Assembly (NCBI GenBank): GCA_020634155.1
Contig: JACKCI010000001.1
Span: 1 to 64,000, forward strand
Source of the DNA: Anaerolineales bacterium
Lineage (GTDB): Bacteria > Chloroflexota > Anaerolineae > Aggregatilineales > J027
Direction of reading: 5' to 3'
Length of the DNA: 64,000 nucleotides
Shown: positions 23,910 through 31,880 of the stretch, one piece after another
How the letters are laid out: every line of letters starts with the position of its first letter
Numbering within the stretch: the stretch's first letter is position 1
Translations under genes and position numbers: made by a program
The notes under the pieces: model-generated
What the model was told of the DNA's origin: nothing
Seen by the model: the letters and a program-made list of their open reading frames with translations, nothing else
Databases searched by the model: none

Positions 23910-25892
23910 CTACCGATTCAGGCGGGGGTCGAGGGCATCTCGCAAGCCATCGCCCAAAAGGTTAAAAGCCAACACAGTAATCATAATTGCCAACCCCGGA
24001 AAGAAGACTAGGTGGGGGGCTGTAAAGAGTTGATTGCGTTCTTCACTGAGCATATACCCCCATTCAGCGGTAGGGGGTTGAGCGCCCAAGCCAAGGAAGG
24101 ATAGGGCAGCCGCATCAAGGATAGCGGTACCAATACCGAGGGTGGCTTGCACAATTAGGGGGGCCATCACATTCGGCAGAATACGCCGGAACAGGATACG
24201 CATAGGAGAGACCCCCAAGGCACGGTCAGCCATCACGTAATCTTGCTCTTTGACGGATAGCACACCAGAACGCACCACCCGTGCATAAGCAGGTATGAAC
24301 ACTACTGAGATAGCGATGAGGGCGTTATTCAGGCCGGGGCCAAGGATGGTGACGACTGCAATCGCCAAGATAAGCGGCGGAAAGGCCAGCATCACGTCCA
24401 TAATCCGCATGATAATGTTGTCTGTCCACCCGCCCATATAACCGGCGATAGCCCCTGCAATGGTGCCAAGAATAATCGCAAAGGTCACAGAGGTAAAACC
24501 GACCCGTAGCGAGACCCGCGTGGCGTATATCAAGCGGCTATATTCATCACGAAGACTGCCATCAGTTCCCATGATGTATTGGAAGTTGGAGGTCTTCATT
24601 ACGCGGATGTCTTGCTCACCCGTGACGACTATCGAGCCACCCGTGTTTTGCCAAACCGCATTTTGAATCGTTCCATTGTCCAAATCTTTGGAAAAGAGCA
24701 ACTCGTTGGTATCGGCATCCCATACATAAGCCGTTGACTCACTGTAACCCAGATAGCGTGTCGCTAAGGGGCTAATGGCACCTCGTAGCGGCTCATCACC
24801 GGCTGAGACTACATCTAGTTGCTCACCTGTGCGGGTATCCCAAACCAATAGCGTGTTACCACTGGTCGCCATTGCCAATACGCGCAGATTGCCTTCTTTG
24901 GTTTGCTCACCCCAACTGGCGCTGGCAAGAGGTTCATCATACTCAAAAACTTGCAATTCTTCGTATGGAGAACTCGCTCGCCAGATGTGTAGCTTGTTGC
25001 CGCTTGTGCTTAAGATGCGGGTTGACTCACGGTTGTAGCGGACGCTGGTGACGGGTGCCTCATGCTCAATCGTCTTGCTGGCATATACCACCCCACCTGC
25101 CGATGTCCACAACTGTATCTTGTTGCCAGTGGCAATCATCAAAAAGGTACCATTGCTGTCCCATTGAATGGAAGTCCATGGCTCCTCAAGTTGAGCAACC
25201 CCTTCATCCACAAAGGTCTTGTTCTCGGTTGTTGCGCCAAATGAACTGCCCGAACACGCGATGCTATAGGCAATCTGCTTGCAGTCTAGCCAGAAGTGGA
25301 CATCCTGCTCACCAGCACTGGCGAAACGGGTACCATCACGCGACCATGCCACAAAGGTGGCTCCGCCGGGGTGGTCAAGAATATAGAGCGGCTCACGGGT
25401 GTTGACATCCCACACATAGAGCTTTTCGCCACTGGCAGTTAGAATACGCTGGTCATTGGCGCTCCACGCGGCATGGCGCACTGGCTCCTCATGAGGCAAG
25501 CTAAAAAGCTTGGAGCCATCTTCAGTTCGCCATACCTCAACGGTATTGCCACTAACTGCCATAATCAGCGACCCAGTGCTATTAAGGGCTGCCATGCTAA
25601 TCGCTGCATCCGGCTTAATATTGAGTAACTCATCACCTGCTTTGGGACACCCAAATAGATGAATACACGGATCCATCCGCTTGGAGACACCCTCTTCAGG
25701 AACATCGAGCAATACACGATTAGGGGGATGGGTTGCCAATAGGGGAGCAATAATCGCAATCAGCAACAACGATCCAAGGATAATCATACCCGCTACAGCG
25801 GAGGGTTTTCGCAACAAGGACTCAAACGTCTCACGCCATAGCCCCTTGGGTTTATCTGGTTTTTTGGTAAGGTCAACAGGGGTATCAGTCAT
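23910..25892 (-). CDS. OppC/DppC-type permease with an inserted WD40-like beta-propeller
   Basis: This 660-residue protein is about twice the normal OppC length. TM1 is at about 33-53. The conserved GTD-x-x-x-RD-x-x-SRLIYATRVSL segment that normally follows soon after TM1 appears only at 442, and then the remaining TMs and the EAA loop (EQDYVMADRALGVSPMRILFRRILPN) are normal. Residues about 88-438 contain 7-8 WD40-like blades (VEVWRTEDGSKLFSLP, LYVWDVNTREPLYIL, IQLWTSAGG, LHIWRASSP, LLVWDTRTGEQL, AYVWDADTNELL). By topology the propeller faces outside the cell. There is no stop or frameshift at either junction, so it looks like a real in-frame domain insertion. Confidence 0.93.
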   Translation of the reverse strand: MTDTPVDLTKKPDKPKGLWRETFESLLRKPSAVAGMIILGSLLLIAIIAPLLATHPPNRVLLDVPEEGVSKRMDPCIHLFGCPKAGDELLNIKPDAAISMAALNSTGSLIMAVSGNTVEVWRTEDGSKLFSLPHEEPVRHAAWSANDQRILTASGEKLYVWDVNTREPLYILDHPGGATFVAWSRDGTRFASAGEQDVHFWLDCKQIAYSIACSGSSFGATTENKTFVDEGVAQLEEPWTSIQWDSNGTFLMIATGNKIQLWTSAGGVVYASKTIEHEAPVTSVRYNRESTRILSTSGNKLHIWRASSPYEELQVFEYDEPLASASWGEQTKEGNLRVLAMATSGNTLLVWDTRTGEQLDVVSAGDEPLRGAISPLATRYLGYSESTAYVWDADTNELLFSKDLDNGTIQNAVWQNTGGSIVVTGEQDIRVMKTSNFQYIMGTDGSLRDEYSRLIYATRVSLRVGFTSVTFAIILGTIAGAIAGYMGGWTDNIIMRIMDVMLAFPPLILAIAVVTILGPGLNNALIAISVVFIPAYARVVRSGVLSVKEQDYVMADRALGVSPMRILFRRILPNVMAPLIVQATLGIGTAILDAAALSFLGLGAQPPTAEWGYMLSEERNQLFTAPHLVFFPGLAIMITVLAFNLLGDGLRDALDPRLNR

Positions 25893-25903
25893 CGAAAAAC
25901 TCT

Positions 25904-26977
25904 CTAGTTAAGTCTGATACGTGGGTCTAAGAACACATATAAAACATCAACAAGTAAATTGATAATCACAAAGATGACCGCGATAATGACCGTAAAGGCC
26001 TGTACAACGGTATAGTCGCGCCCATTGATGGCATCATACAAGGCACTACCGACGCCTGCTAGGCCGAAAATCGTCTCGGTTAACAACGCGCCGCTTAACA
26101 GCGACCCTAGCGAGAGGCCGATAATGGTTACTACGGGCAGCATGGCATTGCGGAAGGCATGATTCAGCACCACATTGCGCTCATAGGCACCCTTGGCGCG
26201 GGCTGTCTTGACATAATTCTGGCCTAGTACCTCCAAAAGGCTGGAGCGTGTCATACGAGCGATAATCGACATTGGGATAGTCCCCAAGGCCACCATCGGT
26301 AAAATCATGTGCCGAAAGCCGTCTTTGAAGCCTGCCCAATCGCCTGCAAGGGCCGCATTGGTAATGGTCATGTTGGAGATAAAGGCCCATACAGAGGAAC
26401 GGGCTGGCTCAATATTGAGACCCCATGCCTCATAGAAGGGCTGAATCTGCATCCCCGGCGATTGACTACCGGATGGGGGCAAAACAAAAGGGGTGCCTTT
26501 GAGGACGACCGCAAAGAAATAGGCCAACATCAACCCCAACCAAAAAACAGGCATGGAGACCCCGATATTGGCAATCACCATAGTGCCGATGTCAATTGAT
26601 GAATTGTGGTAATAGGCCGAAAGCAAGCCCAATGGAATACCCACCGCCACCGCAAAGAACATCGCCATGATGGATAGTTCAAGGGTGGTCGGGAGGCGCT
26701 CGACAATTAGCCGCATCACGGAATAGTTATATTTGATTGAGGTGCCTAAATCCCCTTGCACAAAATCCTGCAAGTATATTTTAAACTGCACCGTAATGGG
26801 GCGGTCAAGGCCATAGCGTTGATTGAAGGCATTACAGGCTTCTTCGGTGGCTTTTTCTTGCAGGGCCGCCCGACAGGGGTCACCGGGCAATAAGCGCGTC
26901 AAGGCAAAGGTCAAAAAGAGAATGCCAAGCAAAACGGGGATAGAAAGTATAAGTCGGCGTAAAATAAATGTCCCCAT
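25904..26977 (-). CDS. peptide ABC transporter permease, OppB/DppB type
   Basis: This 357-residue integral membrane protein has an N-terminal TM (GTFILRRLILSIPVLLGILFLTF), five more TM segments and the EAA cytoplasmic loop YVKTARAKGAYERNVVLNHAFRNAMLP that contacts the ATPases. A long extracytoplasmic loop is present at about 175-215 (KGTPFVLPPSGSQSPG), common in this group. It lies between the substrate-binding protein gene and the propeller-bearing OppC-like gene, so the operon order is SBP-B-C-D-F. Confidence 0.94.
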   Translation of the reverse strand: MGTFILRRLILSIPVLLGILFLTFALTRLLPGDPCRAALQEKATEEACNAFNQRYGLDRPITVQFKIYLQDFVQGDLGTSIKYNYSVMRLIVERLPTTLELSIMAMFFAVAVGIPLGLLSAYYHNSSIDIGTMVIANIGVSMPVFWLGLMLAYFFAVVLKGTPFVLPPSGSQSPGMQIQPFYEAWGLNIEPARSSVWAFISNMTITNAALAGDWAGFKDGFRHMILPMVALGTIPMSIIARMTRSSLLEVLGQNYVKTARAKGAYERNVVLNHAFRNAMLPVVTIIGLSLGSLLSGALLTETIFGLAGVGSALYDAINGRDYTVVQAFTVIIAVIFVIINLLVDVLYVFLDPRIRLN

Positions 26978-27058
26978 AATTTAGTCCTCACCAGTAAGAT
27001 TAAGGGGGGCCTAAGCCCCCCCGCGGATACTTCAGAATGACACGCTAACTCAAGTGGT

Positions 27059-28711
27059 CTATTCTGCTGGTTTGTTGATGATACCAAACAACGCATCGAA
27101 GTAGGTGAAGGTACCGTTACGCCCAACATGAAGTGGGTTAGCGGCATCAGCCTGTACTTCCCATGACAACACCACGTCGTTGGCATCAAGGGCCGAACCA
27201 TCGTGGAAGGTCACGCCTTCACGGAGGTGGAAGGTGTACTCGGTCAGGTCTTCGTTCACTTCGAAGCTCTCGGCCAAGCCGGGGATAACGGCAGTACCAC
27301 CAACTTCATAGGCCAGCAAGGATTCATTGATTTGCTCGCAGGCACGCAGCGATTCACCATCGGTCTCATCCGCGCAGTAGAGGCCAATAGGTTCCGCGTT
27401 TTGCATCCATACGAGGGTGTCTTGACCCTCAACGCTCATCACTGAGAAGTTTTCATTGCCAAGGGGGCTGGCGTGTGCGCCAACAACATCAGCAGCGAAA
27501 GCAGTCGCAGAAGCGCCGTGAGCAACGGGGATCATTGGTACCAAGTCTTTGATGGCTTGGTTGGCTTCTACGTAGATGGGTAGACGTTGAGCAGGATCAG
27601 CCAAAGCAGCGGCACGGGCCAGCGGTTCGGTGATTTCAGGGTGCTTGTCGCCAAATTGGTCGGAGGCAGTCGCACCAAAGTGGAAGTCAAGGAAGTTGGT
27701 AGCATCGGGATAGTCAGCACCCCAGCCCAACAGGTACATTTCCAATTCACCAGCATCACTGGCGTCAATGAAAGCACCGGATTCCATGACGTTAATGTTG
27801 ACGGTCAAGCCGAGGTTTTGCTCAAGTTGTTCTTTGATGTCCACCGCAACCAAACCGGGTTCGGGTAGGTAGGAACGGAACACATCGCGGTAAGAAAGGG
27901 TAATTTCAAAACCATCGGGATAGCCAGCATCGGCCAGCATTGTACGGGCAGTTTCGGGATCGAACTCATACCAAGTCACTTCGGGGGTAAAACCGAAGAT
28001 GGAGGGGGGCATGAATTGGGTGGCAACCAAGGACCCCTTGGGATAGAAGTTGTCTACTAGACGTTGACGATCAACAGCCATTGCCAAGGCTTGGCGGACT
28101 TGCACGTTGTCTAGCGGCTCAAAGGTATTGTTCAAACCAATATAGAAGACGTTGGTGCCGGGGCGGTCATACAGCACAAGATTCTCGTCTTCACGGATGC
28201 CCTCATAGTCATCGGGGGAGGGGTTGTCGATACCGTCAACGGTGCCAGCACGCAGTTCGTTCAAGCGGGCAGAACCCTCAGCGTTCCAACGGAACACAAC
28301 GGTTTGCATCGGAGCAGGGTCACCCCAATAGTTCTCATTGCGAACCAAGGTCAAGCTCTCACCGCGTGTCCACTCAGACAGCATGTAAGGGCCAGTTCCC
28401 ACTGGGCTTTCGACGAGTTCACCGCCACCGCCAGTGGCTTCTAGATATTCAGATGGATGAATGGCAAAAGCAGAGAAGGCCGCCTTGGAGGGGAAGGCAG
28501 GGTCTGAACCGCAAAGCGTGAATTTGACGGTCAACTCATCAATCGCCTCGATTGCAGCGATACTGCCGCCTGCTTCGCAACCCGGCGCAAAGGACAGGGG
28601 TTGCCAACCATCTTGGGCATGGGTCTTCGGGCTAATCAACCCACTGGAACCAAACGCCATTACGATCACGAGAAGAAAAGCAAGACTCGCATATCTCATC
28701 TTGTGACTCAT
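27059..28711 (-). CDS. peptide ABC transporter substrate-binding protein (family 5), circularly permuted
   Basis: This 550-residue protein has a signal peptide (about 1-33). After it the sequence begins at what is normally about residue 130-150 of an SBP_bac_5 protein: IEAIDELTVKFTL, then PVGTGPYMLSEW, RNENYWGDPAP, VRQALAMAVDRQRLV and the normal C-terminal region. At about residue 429 the canonical N-terminal lobe follows: DTLVWMQNAEPIGL, VIPGLAESFEVNEDL, YTFHLREGVTFHDGSALDANDVVLSWE, NPLHVGRNGTFTYFDALFG. The order is therefore a circular permutation, with the native termini joined and the new ends after the FDALFG region. It heads the transporter operon and is probably anchored or secreted outside the membrane. 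Confidence 0.93.
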   Translation of the reverse strand: MSHKMRYASLAFLLVIVMAFGSSGLISPKTHAQDGWQPLSFAPGCEAGGSIAAIEAIDELTVKFTLCGSDPAFPSKAAFSAFAIHPSEYLEATGGGGELVESPVGTGPYMLSEWTRGESLTLVRNENYWGDPAPMQTVVFRWNAEGSARLNELRAGTVDGIDNPSPDDYEGIREDENLVLYDRPGTNVFYIGLNNTFEPLDNVQVRQALAMAVDRQRLVDNFYPKGSLVATQFMPPSIFGFTPEVTWYEFDPETARTMLADAGYPDGFEITLSYRDVFRSYLPEPGLVAVDIKEQLEQNLGLTVNINVMESGAFIDASDAGELEMYLLGWGADYPDATNFLDFHFGATASDQFGDKHPEITEPLARAAALADPAQRLPIYVEANQAIKDLVPMIPVAHGASATAFAADVVGAHASPLGNENFSVMSVEGQDTLVWMQNAEPIGLYCADETDGESLRACEQINESLLAYEVGGTAVIPGLAESFEVNEDLTEYTFHLREGVTFHDGSALDANDVVLSWEVQADAANPLHVGRNGTFTYFDALFGIINKPAE

Positions 28712-28783
28712 ACGTCGATACTCTTTCTGCTATTTTGAGACTTTGTGTAAGAAAAATAATCGGTACTCTCAATCGGAGCGCCA

Positions 28784-28810
28784 TGGTACACTATACCACG
28801 TTGGCAACGT
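28784..28810. promoter_or_regulatory. two adjacent palindromes between divergent SBP and DUF4062 genes
   Basis: TGGTA-n5-TACCA (28784-28798) is immediately followed by ACGTTG-G-CAACGT (28798-28810), just upstream of the DUF4062 gene start. The 121-base divergent gap is where a regulator of the transporter operon or of the DUF4062 gene could bind. The regulator is unknown. Confidence 0.35.
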
Positions 28811-28832
28811 CTGTGCAAAAAAAATATAACCT

Positions 28833-30644
28833 ATGACCATCGAACCCAAGTACCGAACTGATGTTTTTTTAAGTAGTACCAGCCGTGACCTAGCTGAACA
28901 TCGCAAATCTGCCCAAGAAGCAATTGTCGAGCGGCGGATGTACCCCATTGTGATGGAGTCGTTTGGCGCTATTTCACGGGATGCCACCGATGTTTGCCGT
29001 CGCAAGGTTGAAGAAGCGGATTTATTCGTCGGCATCTATGGCTATCGTTACGGCTATTGCCCCAATCAGGGCACAGTGTCCATCACGGAGCTAGAGTATC
29101 AATGGGCTGAAGCCAAGGCTCTTGACCGTCTAATCTTTGTCGTTGATCCTGCCTATACATGGCCTGATGACCACCCTATTCGCCGTTATGCCGATGACGA
29201 CCCTCGCCTCCAAGACTTCCTGAATCGCATTGGGCAAAAAATCGTATGGACGACCTTCACCAGCCCTGAAGACCTCAAGTACAAGGTTGCCAAAGCGATT
29301 GAAAACTGGGAAAAAGATCATCGTCAGAGACGGTATCCGCAGGGGCAACGATTAATACTGCTCGGCTTATGGGGATTGATTTTGATGGTGTTTGGCTGGA
29401 CGGCATTCGACCTGCTGTCAGCAGATGCGGCACTCATTGGTGGTTTACTGGCGTTGACAGGTCTTCTGCTCCCGCTAATTCCTATGGTGGTGGTCAAGAA
29501 TATTCGGTTAGCATTGACCATCTTGGTCGGTCTAGTTCTGTTGGCGGTCGTCCTCCGCTGGCCTTTACGAAAAGCGGTCGCTGACCAAAAGTTACAATCA
29601 GGACTACAAACAGACAATATTTCACAAGCTGAGGCCGACCTTGAAGCTGCCGAAAGGCTTGGTTTGAGCGTTAAACCTGAAATTGAGCATGAGTTACTTA
29701 GAGCCATTGACCAGCAAGACAAAGAGGCCGCCATCCGTTACACAACCCTCTATCAGCGGGTAGCGCGTTCATCGGACACCCGTCAACTAGCTGAAAAACT
29801 TGCAGAACAATTGACCACTGCGGCGGCGGCTGAAAACAGTCCGCAAGCGTTGCTCTTAGCCGAACTCACGACCATACTTGACCCCACATTAGCCGGAACC
29901 ATCGCCGCTGATTTTAACGATAGTGGTGTGCAAGCCCTTAGCCAAAATGAGTTGGTGCGGGGGCGCATCTATTTGGAGGCGGCGCGGATACTTGACCGTG
30001 TGAGCAACGGACGCAGCAATGAGGCCAAGAGCATCACACGCTACAATCTCGGCCTAGTATTTGAACTCAGTGGGGATACAGAAGCTGCTATCGTTGCTTA
30101 CCGCGAGGCCATCAATGAGTTAAATGATGCCAACCTTGAGGCTCGCTATGCCCTGAGTTCACTGTTACTTATCCAGTTCTCCGATGACTCCGCCCGCCTG
30201 AATGAAGCCATCCAGATTGCTCAAAATGGACAAGACTATATTGAGCCTCGCTATTGCCGAGGGGTGCAGGATTTATCGTATTGCAGCACAGGTAATCCCG
30301 ACAGTGAAGCGGCTTATGTCAATACATGGCAGTGCTTCTTATTGATGACTACCGAGGCTGGGGCAAGGCTTCAGCGGAATGACCCGAACCAAGGCGATGT
30401 CCAATCCACTATTGAGCCACTCATTCGACGGGCCATCAATCTAGCAGAGGACAATGGTCAATTTAAGGCCTGTGCATCCTATACGGCTGAAGCCTACTAC
30501 TATCTTGCCCAAGTTACGGCACCCGATACCGACAAAGCGATTTTGTGTAACATCATTGCCCAACGCAACCCCAACAGCCCGCGTCATCAACAATGGGTGG
30601 AGTATGCCAACGAGCAGCTTGGGGAGCAGACCTGTTTACCCTAG
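28833..30644 (+). CDS. DUF4062-transmembrane-TPR-like protein
   Basis: This 603-residue protein starts with a DUF4062 domain (about 8-150): TDVFLSSTSRDLAEHRKSAQEAI, ESFGAISRDATDVCRRKVEEADLFVGIYGYRYG. DUF4062 is an N-terminal domain of signalling and STAND-type ATPase proteins, related to TIR-like folds. About three TM helices follow (about 168-250), then an alpha-helical region with TPR-like repeats (about 260-590; RGRIYLEAARILDRV, YNLGLVFELSGDTEAAIVAYREAI). There is no NTPase domain. It is divergent from the peptide transporter and converges, with a 9-base overlap, on a secreted helical-repeat protein gene that may be functionally linked. Confidence 0.85.
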   Translation: MTIEPKYRTDVFLSSTSRDLAEHRKSAQEAIVERRMYPIVMESFGAISRDATDVCRRKVEEADLFVGIYGYRYGYCPNQGTVSITELEYQWAEAKALDRLIFVVDPAYTWPDDHPIRRYADDDPRLQDFLNRIGQKIVWTTFTSPEDLKYKVAKAIENWEKDHRQRRYPQGQRLILLGLWGLILMVFGWTAFDLLSADAALIGGLLALTGLLLPLIPMVVVKNIRLALTILVGLVLLAVVLRWPLRKAVADQKLQSGLQTDNISQAEADLEAAERLGLSVKPEIEHELLRAIDQQDKEAAIRYTTLYQRVARSSDTRQLAEKLAEQLTTAAAAENSPQALLLAELTTILDPTLAGTIAADFNDSGVQALSQNELVRGRIYLEAARILDRVSNGRSNEAKSITRYNLGLVFELSGDTEAAIVAYREAINELNDANLEARYALSSLLLIQFSDDSARLNEAIQIAQNGQDYIEPRYCRGVQDLSYCSTGNPDSEAAYVNTWQCFLLMTTEAGARLQRNDPNQGDVQSTIEPLIRRAINLAEDNGQFKACASYTAEAYYYLAQVTAPDTDKAILCNIIAQRNPNSPRHQQWVEYANEQLGEQTCLP

Positions 30645-31877
30645 GCGTTCTTCATACCATGCCAAACATTGCTCGGCGTTGTCTTGGCAGCGGCTCAAAT
30701 CAAGGCATAAGTCACCGATTTCCTTGCATACCATCTCAAATTGGATGGTGAAGGCATCTGGGGTGAGATATTCGGCATAGTTATCCAACGCTTGGTCATA
30801 GAGGCTCACTCCTAGACGGTCGTCGGGGGTTGTAATGGCAGTCCCTAGTGTGGCGGTTGCGGCGGACGCCGTGTTGGGGTTAGCGAGTTGGGCAGCCGTA
30901 GCAAAAGCGGCATTGGCACTCAGTTTCAAATCCACACGGCGGTAAAGTTCGCCCAACAAATTGTAGAGTTCGGGCGAGGATGCAAGGGCGCTGGTGGGGT
31001 GGTCACTGATAATCCGCTCACAAAGTTTAATGGCCTCTTGATATACCCCCAAGGGAGCAATCTCTGTTTGGATAACAGGCTGGCTTAACAAAACGGCCCG
31101 TGCATACAATGAGGTTGGGGTGTTTTCGCCTAGTTCGGCCATCAGATTTTGTTCTTGGGCATTGAGTTCGGGTGTAGAAGCATAATAAAAGGCAAGGACC
31201 GCTGTGGATTCCCACCCCGGCTGATTGGTACATTTCTGAGGACGCCCATCGTCGAAATCCACGCAAATATCGACCGTATAGGCAACCTCCTCTTGCAAAG
31301 TTAAATCACTCACTGTATAGACAGCTTGTCCGCCAACCTGTACCGCTTCAGGAGCTATATCTGCAAGCTCACGGATCGGATTCCCATCCGCCCGCACCGT
31401 TAGGCTATAGGTATGAACATTGACAATCGGATTCCAAACAAGGTTCAATGTGGGTTCGCGCAAGACAGTAGCGCGTGGGGAAATCAGGTAGGGAATCGTG
31501 GGGTCTTGGCGGCCACCACGCTGGATGCTCACCCGCTGCATGCCCGGTGAACCGATGACTTGTGCGCCACTATCACAAGCCAGCACATCGTTGGTTTGCA
31601 ACTGCCCCGGCAGAAACTCGACCACACTTCCACTGGGGCACATCGCCAATAACGTGACATCCCCCTGTGGATAGATAAAATCATCGGTGGGGCTAATCAA
31701 GGTACCTGCCACAAGGGGTTGTGGAACAGCCCACCCCGGACGTGCGTAGGTAATCGTTCCCTCAACGCTAAGGATGACAATAGAGGCGGGCAGTTCTGGT
31801 GCATCTTCAAAATCTTGAGCGCTCACGGGACTAGTCAACAATGATAGCAAGAATAGGATTACCCATAGCCTTTTCAT
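30636..31877 (-). CDS. secreted protein with FecR-like beta region and TPR-like C-terminus
   Basis: This 413-residue protein has a signal peptide (MKRLWVILFLLSLLTSPVSAQ). An N-terminal beta region (about 35-130: SVEGTITYARPGWAVPQPL, ISPTDDFIYPQGDVTLLAMC) resembles FecR-type surface modules. A fibronectin-like segment (about 130-230) and a helical TPR-like region (240-400) with several Cys near the end (CKEIGDLCLDLSRCQ) follow. No precise family is recognised. It starts 3 bases after the debranching enzyme stop on the same strand and converges on the DUF4062 gene. Confidence 0.75.
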   Translation of the reverse strand: MKRLWVILFLLSLLTSPVSAQDFEDAPELPASIVILSVEGTITYARPGWAVPQPLVAGTLISPTDDFIYPQGDVTLLAMCPSGSVVEFLPGQLQTNDVLACDSGAQVIGSPGMQRVSIQRGGRQDPTIPYLISPRATVLREPTLNLVWNPIVNVHTYSLTVRADGNPIRELADIAPEAVQVGGQAVYTVSDLTLQEEVAYTVDICVDFDDGRPQKCTNQPGWESTAVLAFYYASTPELNAQEQNLMAELGENTPTSLYARAVLLSQPVIQTEIAPLGVYQEAIKLCERIISDHPTSALASSPELYNLLGELYRRVDLKLSANAAFATAAQLANPNTASAATATLGTAITTPDDRLGVSLYDQALDNYAEYLTPDAFTIQFEMVCKEIGDLCLDLSRCQDNAEQCLAWYEERLG

Positions 31878-31880
31878 AAT

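Noticed and set aside
27059..28711. The odd SBP order as two fused or truncated genes
   Set aside because: The blocks add up to one complete binding protein without duplication or loss, so permutation explains the order better.
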